Shown here: positions 15,818 through 24,656 of the stretch, one piece after another
Layout of the letters: each line of letters opens with the position of its first letter
Numbering within the stretch: the first letter of the stretch is position 1
Origin: Chryseobacterium camelliae
GTDB taxonomy: Bacteria; Bacteroidota; Bacteroidia; Flavobacteriales; Weeksellaceae
Reading direction: 5' to 3'
Length of the DNA: 64,000 nt
NCBI RefSeq assembly: GCF_002770595.1
Contig: NZ_CP022986.1
Coordinates: forward strand, 124,001 to 188,000
Notes under the pieces: model-generated
What the model saw: only the letters and a program-made list of their open reading frames with translations
Told to the model about the DNA's origin: nothing
Database searches by the model: none
Made by a program: the position numbers and the translations under genes

Positions 15818-16852
15818 ATGCATACCGAAAATCAAGTTTTAGGGCTTACGAAGCTGGGCCGCTATATCCATACCTATCTGACGGAAAGTCCTGAAAGCCA
15901 GGCAGAGAACTATTCTGAGCTGGAAACAGTGATGAGGAAATCCCATATGGAAAACCCGTGGTTTACCATTGAAAGCCAGAAGTTTGCCCTTGAAGAATGG
16001 GCCGGGCTCCTTACCGGAGATACCTTAAGGCAGTGGCTGCAGGGCTATTCGGTTTCAGAAACGCCGAAAAAGGTAGGTCTCATCCTTGCCGGAAATATTC
16101 CGCTGGTAGGATTTCATGATGTCATCTCTGTGATTCTCAGCAATCATATTCCTCTGATCAAGCTGTCCTCTAAAGACCGCTACATGATTCCTTTTCTGCT
16201 CAGGAAGTGGAATGAGTTTTCAGATAGCGGGATACGTTACGAACTGGTCGAAAGGCTGGAGGATTTCGATGCCGTGATTGCCACAGGGAGCAACAATACT
16301 GCGAGATACCTTGAATATTACTTCAAAAACCATCTGAGCATCATCCGTAAGAACAGGACTTCAATGGCTGTCCTTAAAGGCGATGAAACCGATGAGGAGC
16401 TCCAACTGCTGGCAGAGGATATTTTCCATTATTTCGGATTGGGGTGCAGGAATGTTACCCGTCTTTTTATTCCGAAAGATTTTCTTATTGACCGCCTTTT
16501 TGAAAACTTCCTGAATTTCAGTGATATCATCAACCATCACAAATATGCCAATAATTACGATTATAACCGTGCAATATACCTGCTGAACCAGGAAAAGTTC
16601 TGGGACAATAATTTTGTGATGCTGAAAGAGGATGAGAAATTGTTCAGTCCTTTATCAGTAATCAACTTCAGCCGGTACGAGTCCCTGGATGACGTTAGGG
16701 AATTTCTTGCAGACCATTCGCAGGACATCCAGTGTATTGTGGCCAAGGATGAGTTGGGATTGGATTCTATTCCGTTTGGGCAGGCCCAGCATCCCGGCCT
16801 GGATACCTATGCCGACAATGTAGATACCATGAAATTTCTTGAAGTACTCTGA
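15818..16852 (+). CDS. LuxC-type acyl-CoA reductase family protein
   Basis: A 344-residue member of the acyl-CoA reductase (LuxC) family. The nucleotide-binding region includes LILAGNIPLVGFHD (about 88-101), and the catalytic cysteine is C210 in FGLGCRNVTRLF, the aldehyde dehydrogenase-like nucleophile. LuxC reduces acyl-CoA or acyl esters to aldehydes with NADPH. No luxD or luxE partner is present. It is transcribed away from the ferredoxin-ser genes; its physiological substrate cannot be deduced. Confidence 0.85.
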   Translation: MHTENQVLGLTKLGRYIHTYLTESPESQAENYSELETVMRKSHMENPWFTIESQKFALEEWAGLLTGDTLRQWLQGYSVSETPKKVGLILAGNIPLVGFHDVISVILSNHIPLIKLSSKDRYMIPFLLRKWNEFSDSGIRYELVERLEDFDAVIATGSNNTARYLEYYFKNHLSIIRKNRTSMAVLKGDETDEELQLLAEDIFHYFGLGCRNVTRLFIPKDFLIDRLFENFLNFSDIINHHKYANNYDYNRAIYLLNQEKFWDNNFVMLKEDEKLFSPLSVINFSRYESLDDVREFLADHSQDIQCIVAKDELGLDSIPFGQAQHPGLDTYADNVDTMKFLEVL

Positions 16853-16888
16853 AAAATTTAATATCTTAGACACAAAAAATTATACACT

Positions 16889-17575
16889 ATGTTTACAAAC
16901 ACTTTAGTCGCCCATTCTTCGGATACCGAAAAGGCAGACTTTTATAAGAAAACGTATATCCACCTTGCTTTATCCGTGCTTGCCTTTATCGGCGTTGAAA
17001 CCATTCTTCTCCGCACAGTACCTGTAGAGGTTATCGCCATGATGTTTGGGCAGAGGTATACATGGCTGCTGATCATCGGGGTATTCTGGCTGGCTTCCGT
17101 GCTGGCAAGCCGCTGGTCTTTGTCGCAGAGCAGAAGCACACAGTACTTCGGTTTAGGATTTTATATAGTTCTTGAAGCCGTCATCTTTTTGCCGCTTATT
17201 TATATGGCTTCTGCTACGGCAGGAGGGCAGGTGATCTTCCAGGCTGCCATGCTGACGATTGCCATGTTTGCAGGATTGTCTATCGTGGCATTCACTTCCA
17301 AAAGGGATTTTTCTTTCTTGAGAAACATCATGATTATCGGAGGTTTTATTGCCCTCGGACTGATTGTTGCCGGAGCGATTTTCGGGTTTAACCTGGGCCT
17401 TTGGTTTTCAGTAGGAATGGTCATCCTGGCATCTGCAGGGATCCTGTACGAAACCAATAAGCTTCAGAACACGTACACCACCGGACAATATGTAGGAGCA
17501 TCTTTACAGCTGTTTGCTTCCATTATGCTGTTGTTCTGGTATATCCTGAGGATTTTAATGAGCAGGAGAAGCTAG
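16889..17575 (+). CDS. Bax inhibitor-1/YccA family membrane protein
   Basis: A 228-residue integral membrane protein with about seven hydrophobic segments from residue 24 onward and the family closing pattern SAGILYETNKLQ, in which the acidic residue near the last helices matches the pH/Ca2+-sensing region of BsYetJ. The family forms Ca2+-leak channels in the inner membrane in characterised members. It starts 36 bases after the acyl-CoA reductase gene and may be co-transcribed with it. Confidence 0.85.
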   Translation: MFTNTLVAHSSDTEKADFYKKTYIHLALSVLAFIGVETILLRTVPVEVIAMMFGQRYTWLLIIGVFWLASVLASRWSLSQSRSTQYFGLGFYIVLEAVIFLPLIYMASATAGGQVIFQAAMLTIAMFAGLSIVAFTSKRDFSFLRNIMIIGGFIALGLIVAGAIFGFNLGLWFSVGMVILASAGILYETNKLQNTYTTGQYVGASLQLFASIMLLFWYILRILMSRRS

Positions 17576-17593
17576 TGAAGTTATAAGTTTTAA

Positions 17594-17635
17594 GTTATGA
17601 GTTATGAGTTATGAGTTATGAGTTATGAGTTATGA
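17594..17635. repeat. Perfect 7-bp tandem array (6 units)
   Basis: Six exact copies of GTTATGA between the end of the Bax-inhibitor gene and its terminator. Unit length and copy number equal those of the unrelated-sequence array at 841-882. Confidence 0.9.
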
Positions 17636-17659
17636 GTGCTTATAGCTGTCATACATAAA

Positions 17660-17690
17660 AATCCCGGTGCTATTGAAGAGTACCGGGATT
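17660..17690. terminator. Bidirectional terminator
   Basis: AATCCCGGT (17660-17668) pairs perfectly with ACCGGGATT (17682-17690) and is flanked by A5 and T6 runs, between convergent genes. Confidence 0.85.
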
Positions 17691-17725
17691 TTTTATTGGG
17701 TCTGAACGTTAATTCAGATCATGGT

Positions 17726-17974
17726 TTACTTATCGATAGAACCTAATACTTTCTGGGCAAATGAATTCAAAGCATCTTTCTCGCTCATTCCGTTCTGCAC
17801 ATTGGCATGAACTTCAAGGGCTCCGCAGATATTGGTAATCAGTTCTCCGGCAACATTCAGGTCCTCCTCACTGGTTCCCCTGAATTCGCAGAAGCTTTCC
17901 AGTACCTCCAGTGTCTTTTCAAGGTTTTCAGGGGTCTGGTTCTGATAGAATTGTCTAATTACAGGTAACTTCAT
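17726..17974 (-). CDS. Small conserved protein next to thioredoxin
   Basis: An 82-residue acidic, all-helical-looking cytosolic protein without signal peptide or membrane segment; two cysteines (C29, C50) are not in a CxxC motif. I believe it belongs to a small uncharacterised Bacteroidota family (possibly DUF6952) usually found beside a thioredoxin. It starts 2 bases after the thioredoxin stop, so co-expression is nearly certain and a role in the peroxide/thiol system is inferred. Confidence 0.7.
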   Translation of the reverse strand: MKLPVIRQFYQNQTPENLEKTLEVLESFCEFRGTSEEDLNVAGELITNICGALEVHANVQNGMSEKDALNSFAQKVLGSIDK

Positions 17975-17976
17975 AA

Positions 17977-18282
17977 CTATAATTCGTTGAATAGGTTGAT
18001 TAAACTTTCCGCCTGGTTGCTCTGCACCTGGTTAACCAGCTCACCGTTCCTGAAGATGGCAAACGTAGGCAGGTTATCCACCTTGGCCAGCTTCCTGCTT
18101 TCAGGCAGTTTTTCAGCGTCAACATATAAAAACGGAATGCTGTCGTTCTCTGCAGCCAGTTTTTTGAATTTCGGCTTCATAATCCTGCAGTTCCCACACC
18201 AGGTAGCACCATACTGTACCACTACCTTTTCATTGTCATTTACGATGTTCTGCAGTGTATCTTCTGTTAATTCTGTGTACAT
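17977..18282 (-). CDS. Thioredoxin family protein
   Basis: A 101-residue single-domain thioredoxin fold with active site WCGNC (C29, C32) in place of WCGPC, and the cis-proline loop LPTFAIF. Replacing the central proline by asparagine usually raises the redox potential, so it may be a dedicated reductant rather than the general thioredoxin. It lies between the peroxiredoxin gene (upstream) and a small conserved gene (2 bases downstream); reduction of that peroxiredoxin is the natural inference. Confidence 0.9.
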   Translation of the reverse strand: MYTELTEDTLQNIVNDNEKVVVQYGATWCGNCRIMKPKFKKLAAENDSIPFLYVDAEKLPESRKLAKVDNLPTFAIFRNGELVNQVQSNQAESLINLFNEL

Positions 18283-18293
18283 AAGGATAATTT

Positions 18294-18443
18294 AAATTTG
18301 GAAATTTGGAAATGTGTTAATGAGCAGGCAGCATTGATCATCATAATATTGATTCCTTGCCTTATTAAAAAGAAGATGAGATAATTCTAAATAATCTTAT
18401 CAGATAATTTCAAATTATCTCATCATCACATTAACACATTATG
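18294..18443. repeat. Octamer-phrase arrays arranged as nested inverted repeats
   Basis: Left side: 8-bp units AAATTTGG twice, then AAATGTGT and TAATGAGC (18294-18325). Right side: AATTATCT, CATCATCA, CATTAACA, CATTATGC (18413-18444). The two sides form perfect 12-bp outer arms (18311-18322 with 18429-18440) and inner arms (18375-18386 with 18413-18424). The segment fills the spacer between the peroxiredoxin and thioredoxin genes and may fold into a long stem in their mRNA. Confidence 0.75.
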
Positions 18444-19076
18444 CTAGTTTTTCGCTAAATACTCGGCGGTAGAAGAACGGTCTGCTTTCATGGCATCTTT
18501 TCCTTCTTCCCAGTTTGCAGGGCAAACTTCTCCATGCTTCTGTACGTGTGTGTACGCATCGATCAGCCTTACATATTCTTTTACATTTCTTCCCAACGGC
18601 ATATCGTTTACAGACTCATGGAAGATTTTTCCTGTTTCGTCAATCAGGTATGTTGCTCTGTAAGTAACATTAGATCCTGTAAATGTTTCGTTTCCTTCTT
18701 CATCGTACTCGAAATCCTGATCTACAATACCTAAAGCATTGGCTAGTTGTCTGTGGGTATCCGCTAAAAGAGGATACGTAACCCCTTCGATCCCTCCGTT
18801 ATCTTTTGGGGTGTTCAGCCATGCGAAGTGTACTTCGTTGGTATCGCATGAAGCACCGATTACTTTAGTGTTTCTTTTTTCAAACTCACCTAAAGCCTCC
18901 TGGAAAGCATGAAGTTCCGTAGGGCATACGAAAGTGAAATCTTTCGGGTACCAGAATAACAAAACTTTCTGCTGGTTGGAAGTAGCTTCTTCAAAGATGT
19001 TGATTCTAAGATCATCACCCATTTCAGACATCGCATCTACTGTTAAACTCGGGAATTTTTTTCCTACTAAAGACAT
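18444..19076 (-). CDS. 2-Cys peroxiredoxin (AhpC/Prx1 type)
   Basis: A 210-residue typical 2-Cys peroxiredoxin: peroxidatic C51 in FTFVCPTE and resolving C185 in GEVCPANW. It reduces hydrogen peroxide and organic peroxides in the cytosol using a thiol donor. The frame extends 39 codons upstream, but that part is not conserved-looking and contains the promoter, so ATG 19076 (MSLVGKKFP) is the start. The thioredoxin gene follows after the inverted-repeat spacer; no ahpF is present. Confidence 0.94.
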   Translation of the reverse strand: MSLVGKKFPSLTVDAMSEMGDDLRINIFEEATSNQQKVLLFWYPKDFTFVCPTELHAFQEALGEFEKRNTKVIGASCDTNEVHFAWLNTPKDNGGIEGVTYPLLADTHRQLANALGIVDQDFEYDEEGNETFTGSNVTYRATYLIDETGKIFHESVNDMPLGRNVKEYVRLIDAYTHVQKHGEVCPANWEEGKDAMKADRSSTAEYLAKN

Positions 19077-19109
19077 AATTGTATATTTTTTAATTTTAAT
19101 TTTCTGATG

Positions 19110-19117
19110 CAAATTTA
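19110..19117 (-). promoter_or_regulatory. -7 box of the peroxiredoxin gene
   Basis: Minus-strand TAAATTTG, a perfect TAnnTTTG, with TTTG 16 bp further upstream (complement of 19134-19137), lies 33 bases before the ATG. Between here and 19475 I see no gene; the stretch is very A/T-rich. Confidence 0.5.
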
Positions 19118-19475
19118 AAACCATATCATCTATCAAACCTAATGTTTCTGATAAATAAAATCTATGTTTGTTTTTGATGGTAAATAACAGCAAAAGGCTT
19201 TAAAAAATAACTTTTGAGGTATTTTTTTATATTTTTGTTTACTATAAAATTGCTATAAGTATTTTTATAAAAATTGTTTAAAATTTTTAATCAATCACAA
19301 AAGAAATAAAAGTTTTTGACCTCTAGAATTTTTAAGATGATGGCTTTGAGATAATGAGAGAGTTATGGTTTTAAAAATCTTACTAGAGGTTTAAGGCCTT
19401 TCACCATACCCCCTAAAAAGCGGAGCAGGAACCATAATAATCCTGTAGAGCTCAGTCATAAAGCAGAGTATAAAT

Positions 19476-19504
19476 AAAGCCGGTGTTAATTTAACACCGG
19501 CTTT
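19476..19504. terminator. Bidirectional terminator
   Basis: Perfect 14-bp arms (19476-19489 and 19491-19504) around a single base. It lies just past the stop of the minus-strand M16 peptidase. Confidence 0.85.
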
Positions 19505-19509
19505 TATAA

Positions 19510-22449
19510 TTAGTATCCGAAAATTTCGGTCAGGTTCAGCTTTTTCACGTCACCCAGCTTCTTCATTTCAGTGTCATTCACTTTATCCTGAGAGGCTACG
19601 ATACAGTAGGTGTAATTCCTGCCTTTCATCTCCTTGTCATGGAAGCTTTGGATATCGGCAAAGCTCAGCTTTGGAGCTGTCTCATACACTGTTTTCCTGA
19701 TGTCGGAATTGTTGCCGAGCTTCTGTGCTCTGAGATAGTTGAAAATAATACCGTCCTGCGTAATCCTTTCTGAAGCGATGTTCTTTCTCAATCCGCTTTT
19801 GGCCGTTTCAAACAGCTGATCAGATTTAGGAAGGTCAGTCAATAACTCATTCATCGCAGTAGTGGATTCGTTGAACTTATCTGCCTGTGTCCCTACATAG
19901 GCCATCACCATATCCTTATCTTCTTTTTTGCTTGGGAGCGAGAAGTAGGAATAGGTAGAGTAGGCCAGTGCCTTGGATTCCCGGATGGTCTGGAATACGA
20001 TAGAACCCATTCCGCCACCGAAATAATTGTTAAATAAGCTTACGGTCGGCGTGATGGACACATTGTACGGATCGGAGTTCCTAACCCAGAAGATCTCTGC
20101 CTGTACCATATCATAATGCGCAAACAGTACTTTGTTGTTATCCGTAGGAATCTGTACGAATGTTTTGGCTTTCGGCAGCTCTTTCAGCTTCGCAGGCAGG
20201 ACATGGATCAGTTTGAGGGAAGCTGTCAGTTCATTTCCTGTTTTCGGCCCGTAATACAACACTTTATGCTGATAGCTGAAAAGGTCATGAAGAACTTTGA
20301 TCAGGTCTTCTGCTTTCAGGGCATCCAGTTCTGCATCGCTTAAAACATTATTGAAAGGGTTTTGTGGCCCGTACTGTGCATAGCTTCTCAGTCCGGCCAT
20401 GATGGTCCCTTTATTCTGCTTGGCATTGGCACGGGCTTTTTTCAGCCTTGTTTTGTAGGCATCCAGCGCGGCCTGGTCAGCCTGGCAGTTTTTAATCAGA
20501 TCCTCAAAAAGGGAAAGGGTCTGGCTGAAGTTTTCATTAAGCCCTTCCAGGGTCACATAGGTTTCTTCATTCCCTGCACCTACCCTGAAGCTTGAGGCAA
20601 GCCTGTAGAAATCCTTGCTGATAGTTTCTGATGATTTGTCTTTTGTTCCCAAATACTGCAGGTATTCAGCCGCCAACGGAAGGATTTTGTTGTTCCATTT
20701 ACCGGAATCGAAATGATAATACAGCCTGAACAGGTCGTTATCCGTATTCTTTACCGAAAGCACGTCAATGCTGCCCAGCTTGTTTTTAGCAATATCCTTG
20801 TCATAATTCAGCCATACCGGCGCAATGGTGTTTTCAGGCATGGCATCGATCTTTTTCAGGAATGGCGACTGGTCTTCCCTGTTTACGGAAACAGGAGTGA
20901 TTGTAGGTTTGTCCACCTTCACAATGTTTTTGTCTTCGCCTTTACGCTTGTATACCGCTACATAATTATTGTCCTGAAGGTATTTCGCCGCAAAGTCCAT
21001 AATATCCTTCTTGGTGATTTTGGAAATCTCTTCAATATATTCCAGGGCCGTTCTGTGATCGATATCGGATGTGAATTCATCCATAAGGATACCTGCTCTG
21101 GAAGAATATTTTTCACTCTTTTCAATCAGGCTTTTCTTTTCATTATTAACGATCGACTGGATCAGGTCTTCTGAAAACTCCCCTTTCCTTAATTTATCGA
21201 TCTCCTGTAGCAATAAAGTCTTCACTTCATCCAGTGACTGGCCTTCCGTAGGCCTTCCCTGAAGCAGAAGAACGGAATAATCCTTCAGAGTATATGGAGA
21301 GGCGTAGGCAGACAACAGTTTCTGTTTTTTGACCAGATCCAGGTCGATAAGACCTGCCTGGCCATTGGTGAGCATATTGCCTACCAGGTTCAGCATTCTG
21401 GCATCCCTGGTAGTAGCGCCCGGAAAACGGAATCCGAGCATGATATTCTCAGGATTCGGTCCTACAACTTCCTTAACAACGGGTGCTGTAATATTTTTTT
21501 CCTGACCAATGTTGTAGGCAGGAATGGCTTTAGGCTTCATGTAAGAGAAAGCTTTGTCCACTTTGGCAATCATTTCGTCCGGATTGAAATCTCCCGACAT
21601 GATGACTCCCATATTATTAGGAACGTAATAATTATTGAAATAGTCTCTGATGGCTTTCAGTGACGGGTTTTTAAGGTGCTCGATGGTTCCGATGGTCGTC
21701 TGCTTACCGTAATTGTTATTCGGGAACAGGTTGGCGAACATTACTTCAAATACTTTGTCCCCATCATCATCAAGGGATCTGTTTTTCTCTTCGTATACCG
21801 CTTCAAGCTCGGTATGGAAAAGCCTCAGGACGGGCTGCCTGAAACGTTCCGCCTGAACGGCGAGGAATTTATCCACCACATTGGCCGGAATATCCTCGGT
21901 ATAAACGGTCTGCTCAAATGAAGTAAAGGCATTGGTACCATCGGCACCCATACCGGCCATCATTTTGTCGTATTCATTGGCAATCGCATATTTCGCCGCT
22001 TCTCCGGATACTTTATCGATTTCCTTGTAAATTTCCTTTCTTTTGGCTTCGTCCTTAGTTTGGTTGTACTGTTCGTACAGCCCGTCGATACGGTCAAGCA
22101 GAGGCTTTTCTTTAGACCAGTCTTTAGATCCGAACTGGTCTGTGCCTTTGAAAAGCATATGTTCCAGGTAATGGGCCAGTCCGGTATGGTCGGCAGGGTC
22201 GGTCTTGCTTCCTGCTTTGGTTGCTACGTAAACCTGTATCCTTGGGTCTTTCCTGGTTGGGCTGAGGATGACGGTCAGTCCGTTTTTGAGTTTGTAATAT
22301 CTTGCAGCGGTAGGGTCATTGGTGACATAACGGTAGGTATATCCGTTGGAAGTGGCTTCTTTCCACTGGAAATCCTGCCCGTAAGCATACCCGCAGAAGC
22401 TCGCAGCAGCAATGCTGGAGACAATGGTTATTCTTTTTAAAATGTTCAT
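19510..22449 (-). CDS. M16 family zinc metallopeptidase, exported
   Basis: A 979-residue protein made of two M16 (pitrilysin/insulinase) halves. The first half holds the inverted zinc motif HYLEH (H93, E96, H97) followed by the distal glutamates in VYEEKNRSLDDDGD. The second half (from about 540) lacks HxxEH but keeps the closing FGGGMGSIVFQTIRE region that shapes the chamber. The signal peptide ends near GYAYGQ, so it degrades peptides in the periplasm or at the surface. A single gene with its own terminator. Confidence 0.93.
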   Translation of the reverse strand: MNILKRITIVSSIAAASFCGYAYGQDFQWKEATSNGYTYRYVTNDPTAARYYKLKNGLTVILSPTRKDPRIQVYVATKAGSKTDPADHTGLAHYLEHMLFKGTDQFGSKDWSKEKPLLDRIDGLYEQYNQTKDEAKRKEIYKEIDKVSGEAAKYAIANEYDKMMAGMGADGTNAFTSFEQTVYTEDIPANVVDKFLAVQAERFRQPVLRLFHTELEAVYEEKNRSLDDDGDKVFEVMFANLFPNNNYGKQTTIGTIEHLKNPSLKAIRDYFNNYYVPNNMGVIMSGDFNPDEMIAKVDKAFSYMKPKAIPAYNIGQEKNITAPVVKEVVGPNPENIMLGFRFPGATTRDARMLNLVGNMLTNGQAGLIDLDLVKKQKLLSAYASPYTLKDYSVLLLQGRPTEGQSLDEVKTLLLQEIDKLRKGEFSEDLIQSIVNNEKKSLIEKSEKYSSRAGILMDEFTSDIDHRTALEYIEEISKITKKDIMDFAAKYLQDNNYVAVYKRKGEDKNIVKVDKPTITPVSVNREDQSPFLKKIDAMPENTIAPVWLNYDKDIAKNKLGSIDVLSVKNTDNDLFRLYYHFDSGKWNNKILPLAAEYLQYLGTKDKSSETISKDFYRLASSFRVGAGNEETYVTLEGLNENFSQTLSLFEDLIKNCQADQAALDAYKTRLKKARANAKQNKGTIMAGLRSYAQYGPQNPFNNVLSDAELDALKAEDLIKVLHDLFSYQHKVLYYGPKTGNELTASLKLIHVLPAKLKELPKAKTFVQIPTDNNKVLFAHYDMVQAEIFWVRNSDPYNVSITPTVSLFNNYFGGGMGSIVFQTIRESKALAYSTYSYFSLPSKKEDKDMVMAYVGTQADKFNESTTAMNELLTDLPKSDQLFETAKSGLRKNIASERITQDGIIFNYLRAQKLGNNSDIRKTVYETAPKLSFADIQSFHDKEMKGRNYTYCIVASQDKVNDTEMKKLGDVKKLNLTEIFGY

Positions 22450-22469
22450 GAATAAATTTTGTATTTTTT

Positions 22470-23663
22470 TTAATTAAACTGATCAAGCAGTGTTTTGATT
22501 CTCCTCATGGCCTCTTTCAGCTCCTCTTCAGAAGCGGCATAAGAAAACCGGATGCATTCCGGGCTTCCGAAAGAAACCCCGCCTACGCAGCCAACGTGGG
22601 CATGCTCCAGGATAAACATGGCAAAGTCATCGGAATCTTTGATTTCAACGCCGTTCAGTGTTTTTCCGATATAGTGGGAGATATCCGGGAAGAAATAGAA
22701 TGCCGCTTTAGGCAATAAGACCTTAAAGCCGGGAATTTCCTTCATCAGACCATACACAAGGTCCCTTCTGGATTTAAAGGCATCGATCATATACCTGTAT
22801 TCCGAAGGATCCGCTTTTAAAGCTGTGATTGAGGCTCTCTGCGCTACGGTATTGGCACCGCTGGTCATCTGTCCCTGGATTTTTTCACATGCTTTTGCCA
22901 GCCATTCAGGACAGGCAGAATACCCGATCCTCCAGCCGGTCATGGCAAATGCCTTGGACATACCGTTGATCACGGCAGTCTGTTCATAAACTTCCGGGAA
23001 CTGGGCGATAGAGGTGGTTTTAGTTTCATAATTGATGAACTCATAGATTTCATCGGAAATCACGGTTACCTGCGGATATTTGGCGATTACTCTGGCCAGT
23101 GACCATAATTCATCATAGGTATAGTATCCTCCGGAAGGGTTGCAGGGTGAGCTGAACAGAATGACCTTGGTCTTATCTGTGATAGCATTTTCCAGCTGTT
23201 CCGCCGTAATTTTAAAATCGGTTACATATGAGGTGGGCAACAGGGTAGAGGTTCCGCCCATCATTTTCACCATTTCGTCATAACTTACCCAATAAGGAGC
23301 AGGAAGCAGGACTTCGTCACCGTCGTTGATCAGTGCGGCAAGGACATTCAGGATCGCCTGTTTGGCTCCGTTGGATACGCAGATCTGTGAAGGTTTATAA
23401 TCGAGCTTATTATCCCTTTTCAGTTTTTCAGAAATAGCTTCCCTGAGCTCCAGGAACCCCGGAACGGGAGAATAATGGCTGTAATTTTCATTGATGGCAT
23501 CAAATGCGGCCTGTTTGATAGGGTCCGGTACATCGAAATCGGGTTCTCCCAAAGTGAGGCTGATTACATCTACTCCGCTGGCCTTCATTTCTCTGGCTCT
23601 GTTAGACATCACGAAAGTCTGCGAATACCCCAGTCTGTTTACCCGGTCTGAAAGTTTGTTCAT
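22470..23663 (-). CDS. Class I PLP aminotransferase (aspartate aminotransferase type)
   Basis: A 397-residue fold-type I aminotransferase with the PLP lysine in NGMSKAFAMTGWRIGY and the substrate-carboxylate arginine in the C-terminal ECIRFSYA. Length and motifs match the Ib aspartate/prephenate aminotransferases; aspartate plus 2-oxoglutarate is the most likely reaction, though aromatic substrates cannot be excluded. The frame can be opened at a TTG at 23687, but ATG 23663 (MNKLSDRVNR) gives the family N-terminus. It precedes the M16 gene by 20 bases, so the two may be co-transcribed. Confidence 0.9.
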   Translation of the reverse strand: MNKLSDRVNRLGYSQTFVMSNRAREMKASGVDVISLTLGEPDFDVPDPIKQAAFDAINENYSHYSPVPGFLELREAISEKLKRDNKLDYKPSQICVSNGAKQAILNVLAALINDGDEVLLPAPYWVSYDEMVKMMGGTSTLLPTSYVTDFKITAEQLENAITDKTKVILFSSPCNPSGGYYTYDELWSLARVIAKYPQVTVISDEIYEFINYETKTTSIAQFPEVYEQTAVINGMSKAFAMTGWRIGYSACPEWLAKACEKIQGQMTSGANTVAQRASITALKADPSEYRYMIDAFKSRRDLVYGLMKEIPGFKVLLPKAAFYFFPDISHYIGKTLNGVEIKDSDDFAMFILEHAHVGCVGGVSFGSPECIRFSYAASEEELKEAMRRIKTLLDQFN

Positions 23664-23763
23664 ATGGTCTTTTTGAAATAGGAACAAATATAATAAAAAC
23701 TATCGGTCGAAAAATTAAAATCAAACTTGTTTGAAATAGTGACGGGTAGATTGATTTTATAAC

Positions 23764-23771
23764 TATATTTG
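23764..23771 (+). promoter_or_regulatory. -7 box of the GLPGLI gene
   Basis: TATATTTG, a perfect TAnnTTTG, 32 bases before the ATG at 23804. No well-placed -33 partner was seen. Confidence 0.4.
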
Positions 23772-23803
23772 TAGTTATAAATAATCAATCTAATTCAATT
23801 GCA

Positions 23804-24625
23804 ATGTATAAAATCTTATTCCTTTTCCTGTTCTCTTGTGTTTCTGCCCAGCATTACCGTTTTGTGTACGAGTATACCATGAAGCCGGACATTCATAAAA
23901 AGGATTCAACAGTCACCGACTATATGAACCTGGACACGGACGGCAGAGCCTCCTACTTTTATAATGCGGCCAAATATGAACGCGATTCCGTGTATCAGGC
24001 AGATAAAAGCTATGCAAAGCTGCTTGCCGCCAAAACATTTGACCAGAACCTCGGTTATATTATCAAAAAAGAGTATTCCGGTAAAGCTATTACCTTATAT
24101 GACCGGTTCAAAACAGCCAGCCTTTCCGTTCCCGGTCTTGAAGCTCCGGCATGGAAAATAAGGAAGGAATTCAGGACTATTAATAACATACATTGCCAGA
24201 AAGCAATGGCACAGTATAAAGGAAGGGAATGGGAAGCCTGGTTCAGCAAAGAATATCCTGTAAGCGATGGGCCTTATACCTTTACTGGCCTTCCTGGTAT
24301 TGTGGTGCGGGCTCAGGATACTGAAAAAGACCATGTCTTTAACCTCATTCAGATCAGGAAGGTTCCGGCTGTATTTTCCATGCTTCCGAAGCCAGGCAAA
24401 AAAGTATCTCTGGCTGAATACAGGAAGATCATGAACGGTTTTACCTTTAGCAACGAAGATGTCGAAGGGGTGAATATCAATAAAGAAACCGGCAATGCAG
24501 ACCTTCAGCTCAAGGGTGGCTACACTGCAAAGTTCGGGCTTGATGAAATGAAAAAGGTTAAAAATATGGATGCCGAAATCGCAAGAAGACTGAGGAGGAC
24601 CAATAACCCGATTGAAAAGGATTAA
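23804..24625 (+). CDS. GLPGLI family secreted protein
   Basis: A 273-residue exported protein of the GLPGLI family (TIGR01200), a Bacteroidota family of unknown function named for the motif seen here as GPYTFTGLPGIVV at about 156-168. The signal peptide is short (FSCVSAQ). The rest is predicted beta-rich with a basic tail. A single gene with its own -7 box. Confidence 0.9.
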   Translation: MYKILFLFLFSCVSAQHYRFVYEYTMKPDIHKKDSTVTDYMNLDTDGRASYFYNAAKYERDSVYQADKSYAKLLAAKTFDQNLGYIIKKEYSGKAITLYDRFKTASLSVPGLEAPAWKIRKEFRTINNIHCQKAMAQYKGREWEAWFSKEYPVSDGPYTFTGLPGIVVRAQDTEKDHVFNLIQIRKVPAVFSMLPKPGKKVSLAEYRKIMNGFTFSNEDVEGVNINKETGNADLQLKGGYTAKFGLDEMKKVKNMDAEIARRLRRTNNPIEKD

Positions 24626-24656
24626 GAGAAGATTGAACATCTTTACGGAAACTCAT

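Noticed and set aside
15818..16852. Bioluminescence-type function for the LuxC-like gene
   Set aside because: No luxA, luxB, luxD or luxE gene is nearby; the LuxC fold is widespread in Bacteroidota without light production.
19077..19193. 39-codon N-terminal extension of the peroxiredoxin
   Set aside because: The extension contains the promoter -7 box and is unlike peroxiredoxin N-termini; MSLVGKKFP is the expected start.
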